From Desulfatibacillum aliphaticivorans DSM 15576 (GTDB taxonomy: Bacteria; Desulfobacterota; Desulfobacteria; Desulfobacterales; Desulfatibacillaceae), in assembly GCF_000429905.1 (NCBI RefSeq), contig NZ_AUCT01000019.1, positions 62,001 to 126,000 on the forward strand: a stretch of DNA of 64,000 nt. Direction: 5' to 3'. A program made the position numbers and the translations under genes. This document shows, one piece after another, positions 52,555 through 61,447 of this stretch; the stretch's first letter is position 1; every line of letters begins with the position of its first letter. The notes under the pieces are model-generated. The model ran no database searches, was not told the origin of the DNA, and worked only from the letters and a program-made list of their open reading frames with translations.

Positions 52555-53778
52555 ATGCGGGATGTGGCTATTGTCGGCGTTGGCATGACACGATTCGGAA
52601 AGTATCCTGACAAGGGCATTAAAGAGCTGGTGGCGGAGTGCGTGGACGCGGCCCTGGCGGACGCCGAGCTTGAAAAGGATCAAATAGAAGCCGCCTACAT
52701 GGGCAGCGCCGCCACCGGGCTTATGACCGGGCAGGAAATGATCCGCGCCCAGGTCACTTTATCGGCCATGGGAATCGAGGCCATCCCCATGTATAACGTG
52801 GAAAACGCCTGCGCAAGCAGCTCCACCGCCTTCCATACCGCTTGGACGGCCGTGGGCGCCGGGCTTTACGACGTGGCTTTGGTGGTGGGCTTTGAAAAGC
52901 TGTTCGACTACGATAAGAAAAAATCCTTCACGGCCCTGGGCGCGGCCGTGGACGTGGAGATGGTCAAGCAGTTTTTGGAGGAATACGAGAAGCAGAACAA
53001 GACCAAGGAAAAGATTCTTTCCAAGGGGGCCGGGGAGAAAAAGTCCATATTCATGGACATGTACGCCTACTACACCAAGGGCTACATGCAACGCTTCGGC
53101 CTGACCCAGGAGCACTTTGCAAAAATCGCCGTCAAGAGCCATAAAAACGGCGCAAACAATCCCTACGCCCAATACCAGGAGGAAGTCACCCTGGAGCAGG
53201 TGCTCCAATCAGGGGATGTTTCCTATCCGCTCACCCGGATGATGTGCTCTCCCATCGGGGACGGATCGGCTGCGGCCATTATCTGCTCCAAAGAGGTCGC
53301 CTCCCGGTTTAAGAATCAGCCCGTATGGGTGGCCGGATCCGTCATCGGCAGCGGCAAACTGACGGCCGCCCAAGAGGACACCCTCACCAAACGTCTGGGC
53401 CCCAGGGCCTTTGACATGGCTGGAGTCACACCCAAAGACCTGGATTTCATCGAGGTGCACGACGCCACTTCTCCGTCCGAGATCATCACCATGATCGAAT
53501 TGGGCATCTGCCCCGGCGAGGAGGCAGGCGCATGGATAGACAGCGGCGTCATGGAAGTGGACGGCGATATGCCCGTGAATACGTCCGGCGGCCTGGCCTC
53601 CAAAGGACATCCCATCGGCGCCACCGGTCTGGGGCAGATTCACGAAGTAGTCAAACAACTCAGGGGCGAGGCCGGCAAGAGGCAGGTCAAGAACCCCAAG
53701 ATCGGCATGACGCACAATGGCGGCGGCATTCTTGGCGTGGACGCGGCGGCCATGGCTCTGCACATTTTCAGGAATTGA
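52555..53778 (+). CDS. SCP2-type thiolase (3-ketoacyl-CoA thiolase)
   Basis: 407 residues. Nucleophile Cys86 in NVENACASSSTAF, IEVHDATSPSE and KGHPIGATG carry the active-site residues. TAAGGAGT precedes the ATG. It is first of four genes with a CoA ligase, an SDR/epimerase and an Fe-S protein, implying degradation of an acid via CoA thioesters. No DUF35 gene is adjacent, in contrast to the thiolase at 5551. Confidence 0.93.
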   Translation: MRDVAIVGVGMTRFGKYPDKGIKELVAECVDAALADAELEKDQIEAAYMGSAATGLMTGQEMIRAQVTLSAMGIEAIPMYNVENACASSSTAFHTAWTAVGAGLYDVALVVGFEKLFDYDKKKSFTALGAAVDVEMVKQFLEEYEKQNKTKEKILSKGAGEKKSIFMDMYAYYTKGYMQRFGLTQEHFAKIAVKSHKNGANNPYAQYQEEVTLEQVLQSGDVSYPLTRMMCSPIGDGSAAAIICSKEVASRFKNQPVWVAGSVIGSGKLTAAQEDTLTKRLGPRAFDMAGVTPKDLDFIEVHDATSPSEIITMIELGICPGEEAGAWIDSGVMEVDGDMPVNTSGGLASKGHPIGATGLGQIHEVVKQLRGEAGKRQVKNPKIGMTHNGGGILGVDAAAMALHIFRN

Positions 53779-53828
53779 AGATTGTAGATATTTTTCATTA
53801 AAAATGTTCGGTTTAGCAGGGGGGTAAC

Positions 53829-55190
53829 ATGGAGAATCAGGACCGGCAGTATTGGAACATGGATATTGAGAACAAGCTCAATACTCCTGAAATCAAGGAA
53901 TTGCAGCTTGCCAAGCTCAAGGACGCCCTGAAATGGCAATACGAAAACACGCCCTTTAACCGCGCCCGCTTTGACAAGGCCGGTGTAAAGCCCGAAGACA
54001 TCAACAGCTTTGAAGATTTCGCCAAAGCCATCCCGCCCGCCGGCCAGCCGGAAGTCCGCGGGATCATCGAGGAAGTGGGCCTGGACATGAACAAGCTCAT
54101 GACCCACTTGTTCGGGCAGAAAAGGATGGATGACCTGTATCTGCTGACCACCACCTCCGGCACCACAGGCATTCCCACGCCCTATCCCAATTTCAAGCCG
54201 GGCATCGTGGACGGCAGGGAAATCATGTGCCGCGCCGCCTGGCGCATGGGCGTCAGGCCCGGAGACCGCATCGGCCTGTGCTTCGGCCTGTCCATGCATG
54301 CGGCCGGAACGCCCCAGATTCTATGGTATTACGATTTTCCGGGCGTGACCATGGTTCCCATCGGAGCTGAGGCCGGAACGGAAAAGATCCTGCAGTTCAT
54401 TCAGCTCTTCGGCGTTAATGTGTTCACCGGCACTCCGTCTTTGGCTTTGCATCTGATTGAAAGATGCCCGGAAGTGCTGAATATTCCCATTAAGAATCTG
54501 GGCATCAAAACACTGATTCTGGGCGCCGAGCCAGGAGCGGGCATTCCCGAAGTGCGCCATCGCCTGGAAGAGGAATACGGCGCCCAGGTCTTTGACGCGG
54601 GCGCCGGATACGGCTGCTCCTGCGAGCATCCGGTTTATCAGGGCATGCACTGGCTGGCCGACGACATGGCTTATTACGAATTGGTGGATCCGGAAACCGG
54701 AGACGCCATTCCCATGGAGCACGGCGCCCAGGGCATTATGGTCGGCACCTCGCTCAACCCCCAGGGAGCGGTGTGGTTTGACATGCGCTTCACCCTGGGA
54801 GACATCCACCAGGTGTTCACCGAGCCCTGCCCCTGCGGCAAGTCCGGTTTCCGTTACAAGGTTGTGGGCCGTTCCGACGACATGCTGAAAGTCAAAGGCG
54901 TGCCCGTCTATCCGGCCGCCATCGAAGGGGTGATTCACTCCTTCCCCAAAGAACTGACCGGCTCCTTCCGCATTGTGCTGGACGAACCGCCTCCCAGGGT
55001 GGTGCCGCCCCTCAAGCTGCGGGTGGAGCACTCCGCGGACGTCCGGAAGGACGATTTGCCGGAACTGGAAAAACGCGTGAACGAGAAAATGCACAGTCTG
55101 CTTAAAATCCGTCCCGCCATTGAATGGCTGGAACCCAACACCCTGGAACGCGCATCCAAGAAAACGCAACTGTTGGAAAAGAATTATTAG
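53829..55190 (+). CDS. Phenylacetate-CoA ligase-like AMP-forming ligase
   Basis: 453 residues, typical length. PaaK-type signatures are TTTSGTTGIPTPYP (about 108-121), GAGYGCSCEHPVYQ and GRSDDMLKVKGVPVYPAAIEG. It activates a carboxylic acid, often aromatic, to its CoA ester with AMP release. A GGGGGTAA site precedes the ATG. It lies between a thiolase and an SDR. The substrate might be an aromatic or alicyclic acid; this is inference from family. Confidence 0.92.
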   Translation: MENQDRQYWNMDIENKLNTPEIKELQLAKLKDALKWQYENTPFNRARFDKAGVKPEDINSFEDFAKAIPPAGQPEVRGIIEEVGLDMNKLMTHLFGQKRMDDLYLLTTTSGTTGIPTPYPNFKPGIVDGREIMCRAAWRMGVRPGDRIGLCFGLSMHAAGTPQILWYYDFPGVTMVPIGAEAGTEKILQFIQLFGVNVFTGTPSLALHLIERCPEVLNIPIKNLGIKTLILGAEPGAGIPEVRHRLEEEYGAQVFDAGAGYGCSCEHPVYQGMHWLADDMAYYELVDPETGDAIPMEHGAQGIMVGTSLNPQGAVWFDMRFTLGDIHQVFTEPCPCGKSGFRYKVVGRSDDMLKVKGVPVYPAAIEGVIHSFPKELTGSFRIVLDEPPPRVVPPLKLRVEHSADVRKDDLPELEKRVNEKMHSLLKIRPAIEWLEPNTLERASKKTQLLEKNY

Positions 55191-55210
55191 AATACCGGTG
55201 AGTTAAATAA

Positions 55211-55234
55211 GCATGGCCTCCTAAAGGGGCCATG
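55211..55234. other. Hairpin between the CoA-ligase and SDR genes
   Basis: GCATGGCC and GGCCATGC around a short loop, 20 bases after the ligase stop. Only a weak T-run, so it may attenuate rather than end transcription. Confidence 0.45.
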
Positions 55235-55290
55235 CCTTGCGCCCTTAAATATAACAAGCGTTAGAAATAAAAGGGCGCCAAGGAGGGAAC

Positions 55291-56250
55291 ATGGGCAAAA
55301 CAGTCGCAATTACGGGAGTCAACAGCTATTTTGCACAAACCGTAATCCCGAAACTGGCCGCCGATGAAACCGTGGACAGGATTATAGGCATTGACGTGAC
55401 CCCGCAACGAAAAGGCCACCCCAAGCTGGAGCACGTCCAGGCGGACATTCGCAGCCCCAATCTGGACAAGGTCTTGAAAGGGGTGCACACGGTTTACCAC
55501 ATGGCCTTTATTGTGGGTGAGCTGCGGAACAAAGAGGAAGCGTGGGACATCAACATCAACGGCTCTAAAAACGTGTTTTCGGCCTGCGTGAAAAACGGCG
55601 TTAAAAAGGTCATTTACACGTCCAGCGCCACCGCTTATGGAGCGCATCCGGACAATCACTTAAGCCTGACCGAAGATAAGCCGCTCCGGGGCAACAAGGA
55701 CAGCTACTACTCCTACGGCAAGGTCCAGGTGGAGAACTTTGTGACCGAGTACTTCCAGGATCATCCCGAGGTCAAGCTGGTCGTTTTAAGGGTTGGCCTG
55801 GGCGTGGGGCCGAATATCAACAATATGTTTTCGGATTTCTGGTCCCGGAAGGTTTACGGGTTCATGCTGGGAAGGCATCCCCATTTGCAGCTGATCCACG
55901 AACAGGATCTGGGAGACGCCTTGTACCTCGCCTACAAAAAGAATCTCCAGGGCGTATACAACGTAGCGGCCAGCGACGGCATACCGGCCCGTTGGGCCTT
56001 CAAACAGGCGGGCGTCCGTTTGTTCGACCTGCCTACTCCGGTGATGAAAGTTTTGGCCAACGTGGCTTTTACTTTGCACTTGGAAACGGTGAGCCAGGGC
56101 TGGGTCAGCCTTTCGGAGTATTCCATCCATATGAACACGGACAAATTCCGCAAGGCTACGGGATGGGAGCCAAAGTACAGCTCCGAGGCTGCGTTCCTTG
56201 ATTATCTGAATAATCGAAACAAATCCGGCAAGGGAGCGCGGGCTTCATAG
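55291..56250 (+). CDS. NAD-dependent epimerase/dehydratase-type SDR
   Basis: 319 residues with AGGAGGG before the ATG. The N-terminal loop is TGVNSYFAQTVIPKL, a divergent form of GxxGxxG, with STATAYGAHPD and YYSYGKVQVENF (YxxxK) further on. Members reduce or oxidise hydroxy/keto groups on sugars, steroids or CoA esters. In this operon a 3-hydroxyacyl-CoA or ring hydroxyl substrate is possible. Confidence 0.85.
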   Translation: MGKTVAITGVNSYFAQTVIPKLAADETVDRIIGIDVTPQRKGHPKLEHVQADIRSPNLDKVLKGVHTVYHMAFIVGELRNKEEAWDININGSKNVFSACVKNGVKKVIYTSSATAYGAHPDNHLSLTEDKPLRGNKDSYYSYGKVQVENFVTEYFQDHPEVKLVVLRVGLGVGPNINNMFSDFWSRKVYGFMLGRHPHLQLIHEQDLGDALYLAYKKNLQGVYNVAASDGIPARWAFKQAGVRLFDLPTPVMKVLANVAFTLHLETVSQGWVSLSEYSIHMNTDKFRKATGWEPKYSSEAAFLDYLNNRNKSGKGARAS

Positions 56251-56340
56251 CTGGCTGCAATAATAACCTTTGGACTAAAGGGCGCATGAAAGCGCCTCCA
56301 ACGCATGGATTTGCAAGCGAGGCAAAATACCGGAGGAAAT

Positions 56341-57201
56341 ATGGGCATCCTGAATAATATAAGAACCGGCGTGGTTTCCAGCATAGTAACGCGCCGCTGG
56401 CTTATGAGGCCGGGGATGAAAGGCCTTGAATTTGCTTATTACGTGGGGCGGGTTCCCCTGCTTAAAAAGCTCCATCCCTGGACCAGCGGCAAAAAGAACA
56501 GCTGCACCTACCTGCCCATCAAGGTGGACATCAACCAGGAAATGGGCCAGGCGGTGAATGAAATATATCCGCCCCAGGTGGTGCATGATTTCATCGACAA
56601 AGCCAGCCACATCGTTCGCATGAACAAGTGCCTGTGCCGGAACGCCCAGGATTGCGAAAACCACACCCACGACATTGGCTGCATGTTCATGGGGAAGAGC
56701 GCGCTTGGCATGCCGCCCCAGATCAGCAAGGAAATCAGCAAGGAAGAAGCTCACGAACACGTTGAAAAGGCTGTGGCCGACGGCCTGGTGCCCATGGCCG
56801 GCAAGGTGCGCGTGGACAATTTCGCCTTTTTAATTCCCGACCGGGATGAACTCCTTTCCGTGTGCTTCTGCTGCCATTGCTGCTGCATGATGGGCTATTA
56901 CCGCCATGCAGGAGAGCAGATCAACGAAATGATGGTTCCCTTGGAAGGAGTAAAGATTACGGTCAACCCCGAAGTGTGCCAGGGATGCGGAACATGCGTG
57001 GAAACATGCATCTTCGACGCCATCAGCATTAAAGACGGCATTGCGGTTCACAGCGACGCCTGCAGGGCCTGCGGCAGGTGTACGCGCTACTGCCCCAACG
57101 GGGCCGTCACCCTGAGCATTGAAAACGCCAATTACAAGGACGCCATGGAAGGTCGCGTGGAATCCTACGTGGATTGGGGCCAGGGAAAGAAAAAAGGCTG
57201 A
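56341..57201 (+). CDS. Multi-cluster 4Fe-4S protein with CFCCHCCC motif
   Basis: 286 residues from ATG 56341 (GGAGG upstream); an in-frame ATG at 56305 lacks a site. Cys97, 99, 105 and 114 form an irregular first site. CFCCHCCC (Cys175-182) contains six Cys in eight residues. The C-terminus is a standard two-[4Fe-4S] ferredoxin (Cys213, 216, 219, 223; 241, 244, 247, 251). No signal peptide. It could transfer electrons for a reductive step of the same CoA pathway, such as ring reduction or acyl-CoA oxidation. No close family name can be given. Confidence 0.83.
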   Translation: MGILNNIRTGVVSSIVTRRWLMRPGMKGLEFAYYVGRVPLLKKLHPWTSGKKNSCTYLPIKVDINQEMGQAVNEIYPPQVVHDFIDKASHIVRMNKCLCRNAQDCENHTHDIGCMFMGKSALGMPPQISKEISKEEAHEHVEKAVADGLVPMAGKVRVDNFAFLIPDRDELLSVCFCCHCCCMMGYYRHAGEQINEMMVPLEGVKITVNPEVCQGCGTCVETCIFDAISIKDGIAVHSDACRACGRCTRYCPNGAVTLSIENANYKDAMEGRVESYVDWGQGKKKG

Positions 57202-57256
57202 AAAGGTTTTCCGGGGAAACCCGGAAAATGGAGGGTGTTAGTAGGGGGAAAGACAG

Positions 57257-57288
57257 GGGGAAAGCCGCCGTGGGGGGAGGCTTTCCCC
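57257..57288. terminator. Terminator between Fe-S and 3-hydroxyacyl-CoA dehydrogenase genes
   Basis: GGGGAAAGCC and GGCTTTCCCC around a GC-rich loop, between convergent genes, with TTGTGCATTTTT following on the plus strand. Confidence 0.65.
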
Positions 57289-57298
57289 TTGTGCATTT

Positions 57299-58147
57299 TT
57301 AATAGTCGTAGAAACCTTTTTTGGTTTTTCTGCCAAGCCAGCCGGCTTCCACGTATTTTCTCAGAAGCGGGCAGGGGCGGTACTTGGAGTCTTTAAACCC
57401 TTCGTACAGGGTTTCCATGATGGCCAGGCAGGTGTCCAGGCCAATAAGGTCCGCCAGCGCCAGGGGGCCCATGGGATGGTTCATGCCCAGCTTCATGACC
57501 GTATCGATGTCTTCGCGGGTTCCAACGCCGTGATACAGGCAGTACACCGCTTCGTTGATCATGGGCAGAAGAATGCGGTTGGCGATGAATCCGGGGTAGT
57601 CGGCGGCTTCGGCGGGGGTCTTGCCGAATTTTTCGCTCAAATCCCAGGTCAGCTTAAAGGTTTCGTCCGACGTGGCGATGCCGCGGATGACTTCCACCAG
57701 CTTCATGACCGGCACGGGATTCATGAAATGCATGCCGATGACTTTTTCCGGCCTTTTGGTCTGGGCGGCTATCCGGCCGATGGGAATGGAAGACGTGTTG
57801 GTGGACAGGATGGCGTCCGGTCCGCAGATTTCGTCCAGATCCCGGAAGATCTTGAACTTAAGGTCTTCGCGCTCCGTGGCGGCTTCCACCACAAAGTCGG
57901 CCTTGGCCATGTCCTTGAGGTCTTCCGTAATGGTGATCCTGCCCAGGATGGCGTCCTTATCCTCAGCGGAAATTTTGCCCTTTTCCACGTTTTTGGAAAG
58001 GATTTTTTCAATATTTGCAAGGCCTTTTTTAGCGAAATCCAGGGAGATGTCGCTCATGATTACATTCAGGCCGCTGGTTGCGGCTACCTGGGCGATGCCG
58101 TTGCCCATCTGGCCCGATCCTATAACACCGAAAGTTTTGACGTCCAT
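57299..58147 (-). CDS. hbd: 3-hydroxyacyl-CoA (3-hydroxybutyryl-CoA) dehydrogenase
   Basis: 282 residues, typical of single-function enzymes. NAD loop GSGQMGNGIAQ (10-20), catalytic His in GMHFMNPVPVMKLVEVI and the C-terminal GRKTKKGFYDY. CAGGAGGAG lies before the ATG. It oxidises (S)-3-hydroxyacyl-CoA with NAD+ and would complement the hydratase and thiolase genes of the window. It is convergent to the CoA-ligase operon. Confidence 0.96.
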   Translation of the reverse strand: MDVKTFGVIGSGQMGNGIAQVAATSGLNVIMSDISLDFAKKGLANIEKILSKNVEKGKISAEDKDAILGRITITEDLKDMAKADFVVEAATEREDLKFKIFRDLDEICGPDAILSTNTSSIPIGRIAAQTKRPEKVIGMHFMNPVPVMKLVEVIRGIATSDETFKLTWDLSEKFGKTPAEAADYPGFIANRILLPMINEAVYCLYHGVGTREDIDTVMKLGMNHPMGPLALADLIGLDTCLAIMETLYEGFKDSKYRPCPLLRKYVEAGWLGRKTKKGFYDY

Positions 58148-58304
58148 ATTCTCCTCCTGTTAAACTAATTAGGTAAATTGGCTCGTGAAAAACATTTGGG
58201 AACCTACTACTTTTTTAGGTCTTGCGCAAGTCTTTGAGACGGGCGAAATTCCAACAATTCCCAAACTGTCAGCGGGCTGAGGATTCATAAGGCGGGAGGA
58301 AGTT

Positions 58305-59678
58305 ATGAAATCATACGATGTGGTGGTCATAGGATCGGGAACGGCAGGGCAAACGGCTGCCTATGCTTTGGAGGAGCAAGGCTTCAAAGTCGCAGTCATT
58401 GAAAAAAGCCCTACGCCCGGGGGAACCTGCGCCCTGTATGGCTGCCAGGCGAAAAAATGGTTCTACGAGACCGCCGAGGCGGTTTCCAAAGCAAAACATC
58501 TGCAAGGCCTGGGAATCACGCAGCCTCCTGAATGGTCGTGGGAGGACGTCCTTGCCCAAAAAAACGCCTTTACATCCAAAATTCCGGACAACGCCGTCAA
58601 CGGCCTGCAAGGGGTGGACATCGACTTCATCCCAGGAGAAGCCAGATTTCAGGACAAGGAAACCCTGGTGGTGAACGGGGGAACCGTCCACGCCAAATGG
58701 TTCATAATAGCCTCGGGCGCGGAGCCCATGCCTCTGCCCATTGACGGGGCCGAAAACATGATCACCAGCACGGATTTTCTGGGTCTGAAAGAACTGCCTG
58801 AGAAAATACTCTTTGTGGGCGGCGGCTTCATATCCTTTGAATGCGCCCATTTTTGCGCCGGGCTGGGGCCGAAAGACGGAACGGTCACAATTTTGGAAGC
58901 CGGACCAAGGCCTCTGGGGCCCTTTGATTCGGAAATGGTGGAGCTTCTGACGGAAGCCTCTCGGGACGCCGGCATAGACATTCGGACCGGCGTGAAAATC
59001 ACTTCCATCGTCAAGCAGGGCGACGGATTCAAGGTGCTTACGGAAAACCAGGGGGATTTTCAAGCGGACCTGGTGGTTCACGGAGCAGGCCGCAGCCCGG
59101 ATATATCGGGCCTGGACCTGGAAAAAGCCGGGGTGGAATTCGAGCGCAGGGGAATCAAGGTGGATGCGTCCATGCGGACTTCAAACCCCAGGATCTTCGC
59201 CGTGGGCGATTGCGCTGCAACCATCCAATTGGCCCGGGTGGCGGACAAGGAAGCCGCCGTGTGCGCAAACAATATCATTGCGGATAGAAAAGGCGCCGGC
59301 AAAGCCCAGGCCATGGTTTACGACACCGTGCCGTTTTTGTTGTTCACCTATCCCCAATACGGCATGGTGGGCAAGACGGAAGACGCCCTGAAAAAGGAGG
59401 GCCTAAAATATTACAAGAGCTTCGGCAAGCATGTCGGTTGGCCAACCTACAGGCGCGTGGGCATGAAGCACGCCGCCTATAAGATTTTGGTGGACGAAAA
59501 CAATATGATCCTGGGCGCTCACATTTTATCGGATAACGCGTCCGGACTGTTGAACCTGCTGAGAACGGCCATGATGCACGGCGTTTCCGCCGAGGATTTG
59601 CATGCCGAAAGCCTCATGACCCCTTACCCCTCCCGGGAGAGCGATGTGGTGTATATGCTCAAGCCCCTGATTGAATAA
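58305..59678 (+). CDS. FAD pyridine-nucleotide disulfide oxidoreductase, atypical
   Basis: 457 residues. FAD loop GSGTAGQTA (10-18), redox pair Cys42 and Cys47 in GGTCALYGCQAKK (CxxxxC as in glutathione/lipoamide reductases), FVGGGFISFECAHF and TNPRIFAVGDCAAT. The C-terminal His-Glu active-site motif (normally HPTxxE) reads TPYPSRE, so the catalytic His is replaced by Tyr. The electron acceptor may therefore differ. A GGGAGGAAG site precedes the ATG. Function unknown; adjacent to beta-oxidation genes. Confidence 0.85.
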   Translation: MKSYDVVVIGSGTAGQTAAYALEEQGFKVAVIEKSPTPGGTCALYGCQAKKWFYETAEAVSKAKHLQGLGITQPPEWSWEDVLAQKNAFTSKIPDNAVNGLQGVDIDFIPGEARFQDKETLVVNGGTVHAKWFIIASGAEPMPLPIDGAENMITSTDFLGLKELPEKILFVGGGFISFECAHFCAGLGPKDGTVTILEAGPRPLGPFDSEMVELLTEASRDAGIDIRTGVKITSIVKQGDGFKVLTENQGDFQADLVVHGAGRSPDISGLDLEKAGVEFERRGIKVDASMRTSNPRIFAVGDCAATIQLARVADKEAAVCANNIIADRKGAGKAQAMVYDTVPFLLFTYPQYGMVGKTEDALKKEGLKYYKSFGKHVGWPTYRRVGMKHAAYKILVDENNMILGAHILSDNASGLLNLLRTAMMHGVSAEDLHAESLMTPYPSRESDVVYMLKPLIE

Positions 59679-59750
59679 AAAGGGGGCGGGAGAGTATTTT
59701 ACAAAAAAAATGCCTCCGGAGGCGAACTGATTAAATGCTGCCTCCGGCGG

Positions 59751-59770
59751 CCAACTTTTGAAAAAGTTGG
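59751..59770. repeat. Dispersed-repeat hairpin
   Basis: CCAACTTTTG-AAAAAGTTGG, 9-base perfect arms, preceded by CTCCGGCGG; a common intergenic repeat unit. Confidence 0.55.
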
Positions 59771-59870
59771 ATCAAAACTTTTAAAATGGCGCTTCGCGTA
59801 AAAACCAGAGTGTTTATATATCCGGAGCCCCCAAAGCCCTGAATTGTTAAGGGATACTCCGCTATCGTAG

Positions 59871-59896
59871 GTTGGGTTGAGCTTGCGAAACCCAAC
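59871..59896. repeat. Dispersed-repeat hairpin
   Basis: GTTGGGTT and AACCCAAC around a 10-base loop. Confidence 0.55.
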
Positions 59897-59930
59897 AAAT
59901 TGCAGCCGCGAAGCGGCATCCTATAAAGTC

Positions 59931-59953
59931 CCTTCCCCACTGGCGGGGGAAGG
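59931..59953. repeat. Dispersed-repeat hairpin
   Basis: CCTTCCCC and GGGGAAGG around ACTGGCG, followed by TCAGGATGGGGGG. Confidence 0.55.
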
Positions 59954-60038
59954 TCAGGATGGGGGGGATCGCCATTCCCGAATGTCCCTGTCGGGAATCC
60001 AGCGTCCCTGGCTTTTAAAAACAACAATGACACTGGGT

Positions 60039-60054
60039 CCCCGCCTGCGCGGGG
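60039..60054. repeat. Dispersed-repeat hairpin
   Basis: CCCCGC-CTGC-GCGGGG followed by ATGACGG. A related, decayed stretch is near 10740-10812. Confidence 0.55.
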
Positions 60055-60246
60055 ATGACGGACTTAATCGGCCTGAATGGCGCCTTTGGCCTGCCCTTTG
60101 GCCTGCCCTTTTTCCTGCCTGTATTGGGCGCCGCTTGCTGCGCCCGCGTAGGGGCTGGGTCTCCCAACCCGCCTTTTCCAGGCGCCCTAATTGGTTTTTG
60201 AACAATACATTTTCAATATACTGAAAGCGAGGTATTTCCCATCACT

Positions 60247-61224
60247 ATGAAAAGTTTCATAAAAAACAAGTTCTTCCTTATTCTTACCGTCTTCCTTTTG
60301 TTGGGACCGCTCTGTTCACTGCCCGCCCTGGCGGAAGATCCCTCTCCTGATTATTCCCAAAAGCAGAACTGGCTGGCGTTAGCCGGCGCCCCCAATAAAG
60401 AGGTGGACGTCTTTTGGGTCTACCCTACGGTTTATCAGGGCAGGCCCTTGGTGGCGGCCATTGATGACCCCCAAATGCGTGAAGCGGCCATGCGCACCCT
60501 CACAACCCAAGCCTCGGTTTTCGCGGATGCGGCCAATATTTTCGCCCCCATGTACCGCCAGGTTCAAATGGCAGTATTGAAAATGTCCGTGCAGGATCAG
60601 GAGAAATATCTGGACATAGGTTATAAAGACATTGAAAAGGCTTTTGACTATTATCTGAAAAACCTGAACCAAGGCAGGCCGCTTATTCTGGCCGGGCACA
60701 GCCAAGGGTCGGATCAATTGTCAAAGCTCATAAAAAAACGGCTCAACGACCCCGTTCTAAGAAGCAAGCTGGTGGCGGCCTATATCATAGGCTGGTCCAT
60801 CACCAGGCAAGACCTTGAAAATCATCCTTATATGCAGATATGCGCTTCAGACCGAGACACGGGCTGCATTATCACCTATAACTGCGTGGCCGCCGGAAAA
60901 CAGAAAGCAGCCCCCACAATTCTTCCAGGCGCGGTGGTGGTCAACCCGCTCAGTTGGAATCCGGACGGCGCGGCCATAGCGGCTGATCAAAACCTGGGCG
61001 CGGCTATCTTCGCCGACAATGGCAAAATGAACATGGAGCCCGGTTTCACAGGCGCCCAGGCAGTTGAGGGCGGGCTGGTGGTAAGCCCCAAGGACGCAAG
61101 CAATCTCACCAGCATGCCTTTTGGTCCGGGCGTCTATCACAACTATGATTATGCGCTGTTTTATCAAAACCTGAAGGTCAACCTGGAACACCGGATAAAA
61201 GCATATTTGTCCCGCGGCAAATAG
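60247..61224 (+). CDS. Exported DUF3089 alpha/beta-hydrolase-like protein
   Basis: 325 residues with a Sec signal (FLILTVFLLLGPLCSLPALAEDP). DUF3089 blocks include VDVFWVYPTVYQG, ANIFAPMYRQVQMAV, and the nucleophile elbow LILAGHSQGSDQL. These proteins look like secreted esterases or lipases. No partner gene is adjacent. No clear ribosome site is seen before ATG 60247. Confidence 0.83.
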   Translation: MKSFIKNKFFLILTVFLLLGPLCSLPALAEDPSPDYSQKQNWLALAGAPNKEVDVFWVYPTVYQGRPLVAAIDDPQMREAAMRTLTTQASVFADAANIFAPMYRQVQMAVLKMSVQDQEKYLDIGYKDIEKAFDYYLKNLNQGRPLILAGHSQGSDQLSKLIKKRLNDPVLRSKLVAAYIIGWSITRQDLENHPYMQICASDRDTGCIITYNCVAAGKQKAAPTILPGAVVVNPLSWNPDGAAIAADQNLGAAIFADNGKMNMEPGFTGAQAVEGGLVVSPKDASNLTSMPFGPGVYHNYDYALFYQNLKVNLEHRIKAYLSRGK

Positions 61225-61447
61225 GTGGATAATTCTTGGGATGTCTCCCAAACAGGGATAGAAAAAATACTACTCCCTGCGTGTGGACTTCTGGACGGTG
61301 GACTTCTGGGGACGTCTTTGCTTATTTGACTAACTGAAGTTGCGCATTGGTGCTGGACGGATTCCAAGGTTAGCTGCAGCATCAATTGCCGAAAAAAAAG
61401 GGGCGGGAGAAAATCTCCCGCCCCTATAATAACTCAAAAAACAAAAA
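61225..61447. other. Intergenic region with tandem repeat
   Basis: No gene seen. It holds a palindrome TTGGGATGTCTCCCAA (61236-61251), a tandem pair of GTGGACTTCTGG (61283-61294 and 61298-61309) and a terminator at 61400-61424. Confidence 0.5.
61400..61424 (-). terminator. Intrinsic terminator of the acetyl-CoA acetyltransferase gene
   Basis: GGGGCGGGAGA and TCTCCCGCCCC pair perfectly over 11 bases; the minus strand then has TTTTTTTT. Confidence 0.9.

Larger units (their letters stand above)
59679..60246. other. Repeat-rich intergenic region
   Basis: No gene seen. It holds several dispersed-repeat hairpins: 59751-59770 (CCAACTTTT/AAAAGTTGG), 59871-59896 (GTTGGGTT/AACCCAAC), 59931-59953 (CCTTCCCC/GGGGAAGG), and 60039-60054 (CCCCGC/GCGGGG). 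The accompanying words (for example GCCTCCGGCGGCC, CGTCATCCCCG-type) are common in intergenic repeats of related genomes. Confidence 0.6.

Noticed and set aside
61236..61309. Palindrome and tandem repeat as possible insertion-sequence remnant
   Set aside because: No transposase coding similarity on either strand; kept only as an intergenic note.
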